Shown: piece by piece, positions 22,950 to 33,922 of the stretch | How the letters are laid out: each line of letters begins with the position of its first letter | Position numbering within the stretch: the first letter of the stretch is position 1 | Assembly: GCA_036365515.1 (NCBI GenBank) | Contig: CM070874.1 | Coordinates: forward strand, 213,270,942 to 213,334,941 | DNA: 64,000 nt | Source: Torymus aiolomorphi | Taxonomy: Eukaryota > Arthropoda > Insecta > Hymenoptera > Torymidae | Reading direction: 5' to 3' | Made by a program: the position numbers and the translations under genes | The notes under the pieces: model-generated | Seen by the model: the letters and a program-made list of their open reading frames with translations, nothing else | What the model was told of the DNA's origin: nothing | The model's database searches: none

Positions 22950-25900
22950 GAAGTTTATGAATTATTCATTAACTACTACAATTTAACTGAATTTTACAGG
23001 TTAAAATAACTTTTTCACAATCTTTACATGCACTCAGATTTAATGCTCAACCATGCCCTCAAATTACCTATTTGATGCCTTGCATTTTGTAAACATAACT
23101 GTTCAGCAGAGCTATAGATCTGTAGATTTTATGGACAGACTCACACTTCATTACACGAAAATGGCCAAAATTCAAAACATGACAAGAAAATTCATCCAGC
23201 TCCTACAATATAAAAGCCACCTGTCAGATTTAGTAGTTTGATTGGCCATTGAATGTTATCGATATTTACTTACAGGTGATGTGTTCGTACTTAATCCAAA
23301 GAATATAAGAATGACAGATATCTGCTTCAGTAATGAATTTCACACATCTCATGTTCTTTGGAGTTGACTTTATCGTTCTAAAATTACATATAATTTAATA
23401 AAAAAATGAAAATATGTAATTTTTCATTTTTAACAGTTCTGAAAAATACACAAGCAGTGGCTTAGCTAAATCTGGAAAATTGCATAATTTCATTTTTTTT
23501 TTTTTTTTATTAAATTATATCTACTTACACAAAGATAAAATCAGCTAAGAAATACAAGCGATACCTGAAATACATTATAGATGCAGATTTCTGTCATTCT
23601 TATATTCTTTTGGATTAAGTACTAAAACACATCACCTCAAAGTAAACATCGACAACACTTAATGATGAGTATACCTGCTAAATCTGACAGATGGCTTTTA
23701 TATTATAGGAGCGGGATTAATCCGTCTTTTCAAGTTGTAATTTTCAGCCTATTTAATTAAATGTTTTCTCTTATGAAATCTGAGGTTCCGTGTAATGTGA
23801 GTTTGTCCGAAAGATCTATAGATTTATAGGCCTGCTTGTAATGTGGTATTTAATTTTCTCTTTAAGAAAGTATGATTGAATAATAAAATCTAGGTATCTG
23901 TCAGAATTATGAAAAGTTGACTGTAACCTGTAAAAGTCAATTAATGTTTATTAATTATTCATTAACTATTACAATTTAAAGGATTTTTACAGGTTAAAAT
24001 AACTTTTTCACAATCTTTACATGCACTCAGATTTAATGCTCAACCATGCCCTCAAATTACCTATTTGATGCCTTGCATTTTGTAAACATAACTGTTCAGC
24101 AGAGCTATAGATCTGTAGATTTTATGGACAGACTCACACTTCATTACACGAAAATGGCCAAAATTCAAAACATGACAAGAAAATTCATCCAGCTCCTACA
24201 ATATAAAAGCCACCTGTCAGATTTAGTAGTTCGATTGGCCATTGAATGTTATCGATATTTACTTACAGGTGATGTGTTCGTACTTAATCCAAAGAATATA
24301 AGAATGACAGATATCTGCTTCAGTAATGAATTTCACACATCTCATGTTCTTTGGAGTTGACTTTATCGTTCTAAAATTACATATAATTTAATAAAAAAAT
24401 AAAAATATGTAAATTTTCATTTTTAACAGTTCTGAAAAATACACAAGCAGTGGCTTAGCTAAATCTGGAAAATTGCATAATTTCATTTTTTTTTTTTTTT
24501 TTATTAAATTATATCTACTTACACAAAGATAAAATCAGCTAAGAAATACAAGCGATACCTGAAATACATTATAGAAGCAGATTTCTGTCATTCTTATATT
24601 CTTTTGGATTAAGTACTAAAACACATCACCTCAAAGTAAACATCGACAACACTTAATGATGAGTATACCTGCTAAATCTGACAGATGGCTTTTATATTAT
24701 AGGAGCGGGATTAATCCGTCTTTTCAAGTTGTAATTTTCAGCCTATTTAATTAAATGTTTTCTCTTATGAAATCTGAGGTTCCGTGTAATGTGAGTTTGT
24801 CCGAAAGATCTATAGATTTATAGGCCTGCTTGTAATGTGGTATTTAATTTTCTCTTTAAGAAAGTATGATTGAATAATAAAATCTAGGTATCTGTCAGAA
24901 TTATGAAAAGTTGACTGTAACCTGTAAAAGTCAATTAATGTTTATTAATTATTCATTAACTATTACAATTTAAAGGATTTTTACAGGTTAAAATAACTTT
25001 TTCACAATCTTTACATGCACTCAGATTTAATGCTCAACCATGCCCTCAAATTACCTATTTGATGCCTTGCATTTTGTAAACATAACTGTTCAGCAGAGCT
25101 ATAGATCTGTAGATTTTATGGACAGACTCACACTTCATTACACGAAAATGGCCAAAATTCAAAACATGACAAGAAAATTCATCCAGCTCCTACAATATAA
25201 AAGCCACCTGTCAGATTTAGTAGTTCGATTGGCCATTGAATGTTATCGATATTTACTTACAGGTGATGTGTTCGTACTTAATCCAAAGAATATAAGAATG
25301 ACAGATATCTGCTTCAGTAATGAATTTCACACATCTCATGTTCTTTGGAGTTGACTTTATCGTTCTAAAATTACATATAATTTAATAAAAAAATGAAAAT
25401 ATGTAATTTTTCATTTTTAACAGTTCTGAAAAATACACAAGAAGTGGCTTAGCTAAATCTGGAAAATTGCATAATTTCATTTTTTTTTTTTTTTATTAGA
25501 TTATATCTACTTACACAAAGATAAAATCAGCTAAGAAATACAAGCGATACCTGAAATACATTATAGAAGCAGATTTCTGTCATTCTTATATTCTTTTGGA
25601 TTAAGTACTAAAACACATCACCTCAAAGTAAACATCGACAACACTTAATGATGAGTATACCTGCTAAATCTGACAGATGGCTTTTATATTATAGGAGCGG
25701 GATTAATCCGTCTTTTCAAGTTGTAATTTTCAGCCTATTTAATTAAATGTTTTCTCTTATGAAATCTGAGGTTCCGTGTAATGTGAGTTTGTCCGAAAGA
25801 TCTATAGATTTATAGGCCTGCTTGTAATGTGGTATTTAATTTTCTCTTTAAGAAAGTATGATTGAATAATAAAATCTAGGTATCTGTCAGAATTATGAAA

Positions 25901-26104
25901 AGTTGACTGTAACCTGTAAAAGTAAATTAATGTTTATTAATTATTCATTAACTATTACAATTTAAAGGATTTTTACAGGTTAAAATAACTTTTTCACAAT
26001 CTTTACATGCACTCTGATTTAATGCTCAACCATGCCCTCAAATTACCTATTTGATGCCTTGCATTTTGTAAACATAGCTGTTCAGCAGGGCTATAGTTCT
26101 ATAG

Positions 26105-28372
26105 AATAATAATAATAATATTGTTAATATAAAACTTTCTGCAAAAGTATAAAATAAGGCAAGTATAGACGTTTTTTCTGTATAATCTATAAAATCATAA
26201 TATTTATGATTTTTTAATAGAAATCAAATAAATACCAGTCAAAAAGTCTTTCACTTCTTGGAGTCATTGTATGCTGAACAAATTATATGTAAGCGTTCAA
26301 ATTGTTTACTGCAAATCAATCAAACGAAAGTTGTTAAATCAATTATCGATAGTCAAGTAATGCAAACATCTCTCGGAAATAACTGTATGACTGTTTTCAG
26401 AAATGTATTCAAGTTTGTTCATTCTTCTATACAAATTAAACACAAGAACGTACTGAAATCAATTTATTGTAGTCATGTACCCATAAGATAACTTGACTGA
26501 CATAATAGAACTTTTCGTACCTTGCGTGTAAAATTACATTTTATGTCCACGTTGTAACTTCAAAAATATTTAGCCATTGGGCATAAAGTATTACTTAACG
26601 CCTAAGAGGCGCAATAGCTCACATACTCCTATACAAAACCTTATAGAACCTACGCACTTTACGCCCGTGTAGGTGAATATTATTTTATGACTATTATGCT
26701 TTCTTTTCATTTCTAAAATTCATAAGAATGTTTTCAGATATTTACGAAAAGTCAAAGTTTTGAACTTTCTATAATATTACGCATCTTGGGAGGACAAGAG
26801 AAGTCTCGTGCTGCTCTAGCAGGGGTGGTTCTCCAATCTCCCACACATACTTGGCGGGGATATATATGATCTCATATGAGATCTGATGGCTGAAATACTC
26901 ACATAAGATCTTATATGATATTTACCGCGGGAAAAGCATATAAAATAGGTGGCTTATAAAATGGTTAGTAAAATCTAAAGCACTTTTGAGTAGATTTTTT
27001 GGTACAATTTATATGCATTTTTATTTCATTCCTGTTTAAAAACGACGGACACAAGGAAAAATATTTTGGGTAATGTAAGTAAATCATGAGATTCTGCACA
27101 TATGTAGCGATGATATATTTGAAAAGTATCAATTTAAAATTAGAGTCATTGTAATTATTTATTAATTATAGTGGATTTATAGGTATAAACATTTTTAATA
27201 AATTTATGCAAAAATTTAGAATTTTACATTTACAAAGCCCACCGGTAAACTGCAAACCGTCAGGCCCGCCAAGTATGTGTGGGAGATTGGAGAACAACCC
27301 CTGCTGGAGCAGCTCTAGACTTCTCTTGTCCTCCCAAGATGCGTAATATTATAGAAAGTTCAAAACTTTGACTTTTCGTAAATATCTGAAAACATTCTTA
27401 TGAATTTTAGAAATGAAAAGAAAGCATAATAGTCATAAAATAATATTCACCTACACGGGCGTAAAGTGCATAGGTTCTATAAGGTTTTGTATAGAAGTCT
27501 GTGAGCTATTGCGCCTCTTAGGCGTTAAGTAATACTTTATGCCCACTGGCTGAATATTTTTGAAGTTACAACGTGGACATAAAATGTAATTTTACACGCA
27601 AGGTACGAAAAGTTCTATTATGTCAGTCTAGTTATCTTATGGGTACTTGACTACAATAAATTGATTTCAGTAATTTCTTGTGTTTAATTTGTATAGAAGG
27701 ATGAACACATTTGAATACATTTCTGAAAACAGTCATACAGTTATTTCCTAGAGATGTTTGCATTACTTGACTATCGATAATTGATTTCACAACTTTCGTT
27801 TGTTTGATTTGCAGTAAACAATTTGAACGCTTACATATAATGTGTTCAGTATACAATGACTCAAAGACGTGAAAGACTTTTTGACTGGTATTTATTTGAT
27901 TTTTTTTAAAAAATCATAAATATTAGTATTTTATAGATTATACAGAAAAAACGTCTATACTTGCCTTATTTTATAATTTCGTAGAAAGTTTTATATTATT
28001 TCAGTACTTTCTTGTGTTTTTTTTGTATAGCTAGAAAGATGAACAAATTTGAATACATTTCTGAGAACAGTCATACAGTAGTTTCCGAGAGTTGTTCGCA
28101 TTACTTGACTATTGATAATTGATTTCACAACTTTCGTTTGTTTGATTAGCAGTGAACAATTTGAATGTACTTACTTACATATAATTTGTTCAGTATATAA
28201 TGACTCAAAGAAGTAAAAGACTTTTTCACTGGTATTTTTATTTGATTTCTTTTACAAAATCATAAATATTATTATTTTATAGATATTATACAGAAAAAAC
28301 GTCTAATACTTGCCTTAATTTATAGTTTAGCAGAAAGTTTTATATTAACAATATTATTATTATTTGTACAAT
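26105..28372. mobile_element. Foldback element inserted in the satellite array
   Basis: The left arm (about 26105-26860) and right arm (about 27263-28005) are reverse complements over roughly 750 bases. Examples are GGGAGGACAAGAGAAGTCTC with its complement near 27325, and TACTTGGCGGG with CCCGCCAAGTA. A 400-base spacer between the arms contains small palindromes such as GATCTCATATGAGATC. The outer sequence is CAATATTATTATTATT and its complement. A further direct copy of the outer half arm follows (about 28006-28372). The left end abuts satellite sequence cut at CTATAGTTCTATAG. A 74-77 codon open frame is present in both arms (26258-26491 plus, 27632-27856 minus), but its function is unknown. 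Confidence 0.85.
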
Positions 28373-28600
28373 TATGAAAAAAATGATTACCATTTGTAGA
28401 GAGTGCTTATTGTATAGATGAGATTCGAATAAATAAAAGGTCTAGACAGATTGGGTTGTTTTTTTATAGATTATGTAGAAAAAACGTCTATACTTGCCTT
28501 ATTTTATACTTTCGTAGAATGTTTTATATTAACAATATTATTATTTGTACAGTCATGAAAAAAATTATTCCCATTTGTAATTTTTAATATCATTATTAAA
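28373..28600. repeat. Partial extra copy of the foldback end
   Basis: ACGTCTATACTTGCCTTATT through TATTAACAATATTATTATT, followed by GTACAGTCATG and a run of A, recurs at about 28475-28590. It matches 28290-28410, so the end of the foldback element with its flank was duplicated once more. Confidence 0.75.
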
Positions 28601-29200
28601 TGGTAGTATTGTTATTCACAAAAGTTTTAAATTAGTTTTTACTTTTGTAAAAAAATTTTTTAGATATCGAGATTTCACAACTTTTTAATTAACAGTAAAA
28701 GTACATTATAAATAATGTTTGTTAAGTATAAAACTACATGGAATAGTATCCAAACTTATTCTTGCCTATAAGTTTTTACTTTTGTAAACAAATTTTTTAG
28801 ATTTGTACTACAAATGAATGAATCTTACAAATAAAAATTTGTGCTAGAAATATGTATCAATTACTTGAAAATCACTGCAATCTTCTGTGTCTTCTTTACA
28901 CTATACTGCTTATTATTACATACTTTTATATATATACATAAATCTTATTAACAGTTTTCAACTTTTTTGAACAAAAATATTTCCGCTAGGAAGAATACCA
29001 ATAAAAATTCGAATGATTTTGTAAATTTTACTACAAAAATACCAATTTTCACTATAAATTGTAGTCAAATTTTTCTTAAAAATTTGCATCTGTCCCACGG
29101 TTACTATAGAAATTGTAATTTTTCCTACACATTTTTTCTCGATCCGTATATATACAGAGATAAATGTAGAATATGTTGAGCAATCTATACTTCAAAATGC
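28601..29200. other. AT-rich sequence, nothing recognised
   Basis: Two short near-repeats (AGTTTTTACTTTTGTAAA at about 28634 and 28770) are present. There is no convincing coding frame. Confidence 0.4.
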
Positions 29201-29203
29201 ATT

Positions 29204-29390
29204 TTACCAAACCAATATCGCTGTGGCCAAATGCTTCATAAAAATGCTTACAGCAGCAAACTTCACACGACTCATAAATTCATTGCAGTGCATAACTGTT
29301 TCCACTTCAGAAATTAAAATGTCAGTTGTATCATAGTGAGTGCAGTCGATGTTTGATGATAGTATAGCTTTCCGGCATAAACAAAGATTC
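29204..29390 (-). pseudogene. Coding-like fragment, unrecognised
   Basis: The minus strand is open for about 60 codons with protein-like composition (DCTHYDTTDILISEVETV, CNEFMSRVKFAAVSIFMKHL) and ends at TAA (29204-29206). A second coding-like stretch on the same strand lies at 29554-29793 (KQAAMLACKELCSWDLL). I recognise neither. They could be exons of one decayed gene or an old transposase. Flanking AT-rich sequence reduces confidence. Confidence 0.3.
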
Positions 29391-29751
29391 TAATGTACTT
29401 TTATATAGTATCACATGTTTTTCTTCTTTTGAAAGTTCATTCGAATTGGTGTACTATCTGTTTTATGTAAGAGTGAGGGTCGATTCAATTTATGCCATTT
29501 CTATTTCTTATGCCAACTACAATATCCATAAAGGCAGGTGGTGCAAAGTTTTTTCACAAAATACTCGTTCCAGTCCATTTACTATTATATTTTGTGAAAT
29601 TAAAAAAGATGTTAACGCAGGTATGTTGTTGGATCAGTAGATCCCAGCTGCACAATTCTTTACAAGCAAGCATTGCTGCTTGTTTTTTTCTTGAAAACAT
29701 AAGCGAGATGTGAATGTTGCTTTTACAACAGCTCAGTTTCGTTTCAGCATA

Positions 29752-30710
29752 GATTAAACTTTTAACGTCTCCCACCCTGGAAAAATCATACATGAGAATA
29801 ACTGAGCACTTTTATTTGTTGACATTTTCACAATAATAACACATCCTTTTTCCTTTTTTCGTTCGACATAATCTTTGGTGAGATGTGTTAGATATAAGTT
29901 CATCAATTGAAAGTATGTAAATTAATAATGCCTCATTATCTACACATAATATTGTAAGAAAACACAACCAATTTATGAACTGGGAATCACTGAGAATCAA
30001 AGGTTTCTTGATAATATTCTTGTATAGTAGATTAAACTTTTAACGTCTCCCACCCTGGGAAAATCATATATGAGAATAACTGAGCACTTTTATTTGTTGA
30101 CATTTTCCCAGTAATAACACATCCTTTTTCCTTTTTTCGTTCGACATAATCTTTGGTGAGATATGTTAGATATAAGTTCTTCAATTGAAAGTATGTAAAT
30201 TAATAATGCCTCATTATCTACACATAATCTTGTAAGAAAGCACAACCAATTTATGAACTGGGAATCACTGAGAATCAAAGGTTTCTTGATGATATTCTTG
30301 TATAGATTAAACTTTTAACGTCTCCCACTCTGGGAAAATCATACATGAGAATAACTGAGCACTTTTATTTGTTGACATTTTCACAATAATAACACGTCCT
30401 TTTTCCTTTTTTCGTTTGACATAATCTTTGATAAGATATAAGTTAGATATAAGTTCTTGAATTGAAACTATGTAAATTAATAACACGTCATTATCCACAC
30501 ATAATCTTGTAAGAAAACACAACCAGTTTATGAACTGGGAATCACTGAGAATCAAAGGTTTCTCGATGATATTCTTGTATAGATTAAACTTTTAACGTCT
30601 CCCACACTGGGAAAATCATATGAGAATACCTGAGCACTTTTATTTGTTGACATTTACACAATAACACGTCCTTTTCGTTTTTTTCATATGACATACTCTT
30701 TTCTAAGATA
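29752..30710. repeat. Tandem repeats of about 278 bp, three full and one partial
   Basis: Units start AGATTAAACTTTTAACGTCT at about 29750, 30029, 30303 and 30584. The first three are complete, the fourth is cut near 30710. On the minus strand each complete unit holds a similar open frame (FINWLCFLTRLCVDNEALLI, ending KGKRMCYYCENVNK or a variant). The frame survives in two units and is slightly altered in the third. The preserved frame suggests that a coding exon was tandemly duplicated; the protein is not recognised. Confidence 0.85.
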
Positions 30711-31261
30711 TACATAAAACTCCTTAACATTATTGGCTATATCTCCAAAATAACTCCAAACAATCTTCTTATGTAATATCTGTAATAATTAGACATCCAA
30801 AAAATTATTGGCTATATCTCCAAAATGTCTTCATAACTCTTCTTGTGTAATATTTGTATATATAAAAGTAAAAAATCACACAAAGTATCAATTTTTAAAA
30901 CATGATTTTAGCAATTTAACATTTAGCCAGTAAGTACTTATCTAATAAAAGTTATTCCTCCGTTGATTGAAAGATGAATAGATGAATTCTTCTTATCACC
31001 AGTTGACTGCTTGAGATCTATGAAATTTATATTAATTAACTAATAATTTTAAACTAACTCACGATATTTATTTTCTAATAAACGTTTGCTACTTATATTA
31101 TGTTATATGTGTATGTATATTTTCACATATACATATAGAGAGGTTATGTTATAATATTAAAAACTTTCAAATCATGAAAAACATATAGTATACACGGGCG
31201 CTACGCATGTATATATGAATGTATTATAAGCAAAATATTATCCGTGAGATGATATGTGTGT
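30711..31261. other. AT-rich sequence next to the Gypsy insertion
   Basis: A short repeat (TTATTGGCTATATCTCCAAAA at 30729 and 30802) and alternating TA and GT stretches are present. No gene is seen. Confidence 0.4.
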
Positions 31262-31265
31262 GTAT

Positions 31266-31462
31266 TGTAACGAAGTTCGAAATCCGCGGGCGAACTACCA
31301 CGCGCGCGAGCCATCGTGGAGCGAAGCGGGGATGCGCAGGCGCGAGTAGGGCGGATCGGCAACGGTGCGCGCGAGAACGAGTCATTCGAGTTCCTGCCGA
31401 TTCGGTGCGCGCACGTGTGAAAAAAAAGCTCCGTCGGCCAGGTGCGAGAGAGTGCGAGCGAA

Positions 31463-31494
<32 letters not shown>

Positions 31495-32284
31495 AGCGAT
31501 AGATCGAGAGGGTCAACCACGACCTCGTGCCACGAGCCCCCAGAGGACGTCTCCAACACCCGTGATCCACGGGAGAACGCGCCGGATCCAGCCCGGATTT
31601 CGCCGCCATCTAAGCGAGGTTAGTGCCTGCAGGCCCCCGCGTGCGTGCGAGACTCTACCTCGGCGCGCGAGGTAGAGAGCGTCGGAGACGAGAGGTGCAC
31701 CTCGTTTCCGTGAGTGTATGTGTGCGCGACATCCGCGACGCGTGCGACTCGCGAGGCATTTTGGACCTCGCGAGAATTAGGGACCGCGGCACGCTCATTA
31801 TTCTTTTCCTGTGAACCCCTTTTATTACCTGTGAATAAACCTGTCTTTTGTATTTCCTAGTTAAGAGTTCGCGAATTATTATTTCGCCCCCTTCCCTTCC
31901 GCCGTTATTCCTACGAGCACCTCGGATACCGCCGCCTCCGCGGGATCGCCGACTTCCTCGGCGATCATCTGAGCTCCAGGTACTCGCGCGTTTTTCCCCT
32001 TTTACGGGAGCGCGAAGAGTCACACGCAATTACAAAATTCCCGGGTAACTTCTGAGTTACCCGGTTGTATTCAGTCAGCGAACGGCATTGCACCGAGCGC
32101 GCGCAGAGCCGGCAATTCTGCCAGGGCGCCGCTCGAGCCGCAACATAGGCGAGCATCGTCCTCAGCAGCGCCGAGAAAAGCATCATCGTTGCGGAGCAGT
32201 GTGAGCGAGAGAGAAAGAGCATACAGGTAAGCTTCCGGCATTGCCGAAAACTCTCTCGCTCCGAAAACTATTCGCCCTGTTACA
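31266..32284 (+). repeat. Gypsy 5' LTR
   Basis: The 1019-base repeat contains a (GA)n stretch (about 31465-31491), an AATAAA signal at 31834-31839, and a consensus splice donor ACAG-GTAAGC with its junction at 32226/32227. The long Ser/Leu and Arg/Glu frames in this LTR come from the GA run and are not genes. Confidence 0.95.
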
Positions 32285-32286
32285 AC

Positions 32287-32304
32287 TGGCGCCCGTACGT
32301 GTGG
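32287..32304 (+). promoter_or_regulatory. Candidate primer-binding site
   Basis: TGGCGCCCGTACGTGTGG starts two bases after the 5' LTR. Position and the TGGCG start fit binding of a tRNA 3' end to prime minus-strand DNA. I cannot name the tRNA. Confidence 0.7.
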
Positions 32305-33922
32305 ATAGGTACAGTAGGATAGCGCGCGGCGCGTGTTTGTAAACACGCGCGGGCTCGCAACACAGCCGACACCGCGATCGTTCGACCGTGAGAGTGTATG
32401 TATGTGGGCGAGAGTGTCGTAGACAATTCTATGTCTACAAAAATACTTTGCGACAACAAGTATTATATCGCGAGCAGAAACGAAAATAATTCGGACCTCG
32501 CGATATATAGGCCCATTTACACAAAGGTTCGTAGCTTTGCTTTTCCCTCATACTAATTCGGTTTATAATCAATTAGTAAGTCGTTTAGCGATATAGCTAA
32601 ACAACTAGGAGATATATTTGTTCGTTCTAAAACCTTATTTGTTTGCTCGGATAAATAGCAAAAGACGGAAAGAGAGATTATTGTTGGTAATAATCCAACA
32701 ATAATTAATCAATTAAGGAAAATTATTAACAATAAAAATTAAAAATTATTAGAATTACAAACTAAAAATTATTAACTTAAAGGGATAAAAATTATTAATA
32801 ATAATAACAAATAAAAATTATAAATAGTAATAACTAATAAAAATTATAAATAATAATAATTAATAAAATTTTTTTTTGTGTTTTTAGTACTTTTGACAAT
32901 AAATTTAAAATTTTTTTTTGTGATTTTGGAAGGAAATTTAAAATTTTTTTTTTGGTTTTTCCTTCCTTCTTTCTTCAACCATTTAATCTCTCTCCGCCTT
33001 ATTGTTTTTTGGAAATCAGCAAGTTTTCTATCTTTCGTGTGGCCCTTTATTATAGCCTCACGTGTACAAGAAAATTTTGATTTTTTTTTAGTAACGGTTA
33101 AATAAAGCGTCGCCGTATTTTGACGAGCGACGCAAATACCAAACGTGTTCTCGTTCCACAGTTTATTTTATTATTTTGTAGTGGAAGGAGAAAACGAACG
33201 TCTCGCAAACTAAAGTTTTGCGAGAAGATTTTGGTTTTGATATATTCGCTGTTATATAGGAGAAACAAAATCAGGGGAAAAGCAAGCGCGATTTCTTTCT
33301 ACGTCTGCACTTTTCGTAGAATACCCTGCAATTTAAGGCACTCAAAATTCTTTTTTCGAGTGAATTGTTTTCTTTCAACGACTGTTAAACGGGGTGTCGC
33401 CGAATTTTATCGCGCGACACAGTTGCCGAACGCACCCTCTTTCCACAATCTATTTTATTATTATGCGGTGGAAAGAGAGGGCGAACTTCTCGCAGACTAA
33501 AGTTTTGCGAGAAGATTTCGGCCGCGTTGACAAAAATTATTCTTGCTATTCACGGAAAATTTTTTTTTTCTCTCTTCTCTCTTCTTCAATAGATCGCGAG
33601 GCAAAAATTTAAGCACGACATTCTTATTGTCTTGTGCCGCGCTATCGTTTCTGCTCGCGAACGTACTCGGTGCGACAGATTGAGAAACAGTTTAGGTTTT
33701 TTTTCTGTAACTCGCGATTGTAAGCGCCCGTAATTTAGGGATATACGTGCGCTCAATCGGCGCACCGAGTAGCAATATACTGTACATTGCGTTGCGTACG
33801 AAAAGCGAACTGTTTCGTGACACTAGTTGCGTAGGTTTACTTCGCTATATATATATATATTTTTTTCTTCTTCTCTCTCTTTTTCTCGTTGTTGCGTAAC
33901 TAGAATCCAGTGAGAAAGCAAT
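32305..33922 (+). other. Gypsy 5' leader with internal duplication; probable intron
   Basis: This 1.6-kb AT-rich leader has no protein-like ORF. A segment of about 289 bases is duplicated: 33090-33378 and 33379-33610 share GTCGCCG, CCACAGTTTATTTTATTATT (CCACAATCTATTTTATTATT in the second copy), and AAGTTTTGCGAGAAGATTT. A long pyrimidine tract (about 33859-33891) leads to AACTAGAATCCAG, ending at 33911, eleven bases before the gag ATG. With the strong donor at 32226 this would make an intron of about 1.69 kb that removes the primer-binding site. Splicing is inferred, not shown. Confidence 0.6.

Larger units (their letters stand above)
21121..22952 (-). mobile_element. Penelope-like element, 5'-truncated
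   Basis: The element is inserted in a satellite unit and flanked by an 11-base direct repeat GTTTATGAATT (21110-21120 and 22953-22963). On the minus strand it encodes a reverse transcriptase followed by a GIY-YIG nuclease, the defining arrangement of Penelope-like elements. The 5' part of the ORF, before the first catalytic Asp region, is missing. The 3' noncoding part (21121-21680) contains a hammerhead-like motif. Confidence 0.9.
15000..26104. repeat. Tandem satellite array, 993-bp units, each a long hairpin
   Basis: A unit of about 985-994 bases recurs. Equivalent positions (ATGCCCTCAAATTA) are at 16109, 17102, 18247, 19240, 20225, 23053, 24046, 25040 and 26032. A diverged first unit is near 15130, and larger gaps contain Penelope-like insertions. 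Each unit is internally inverted: GACAGACTCACACTTCATTA in the first half is matched by the complement of TAATGTGAGTTTGTC in the second half. Likewise CTCCTACAATATAAAAGCCA matches the complement of TGGCTTTTATATTATAGGAG. An open frame of up to 104 codons begins at each ATG, but stops at the TTTAGTAGTTTGA change in three units. The two arms constrain each other, so the frame looks incidental. Neighbouring units are nearly identical, implying recent amplification or exchange. Confidence 0.93.

Noticed and set aside
16109..25354. A 104-residue protein family encoded in each satellite unit
   Set aside because: The frame is broken by the same stop in three units, lies in a self-complementary arm, and has no recognisable domain. 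I treat it as incidental.
31219..32346. Multiple Arg/Ser-rich genes in the Gypsy LTR
   Set aside because: All overlap the LTR and GA run, occur on both strands and repeat in the 3' LTR.
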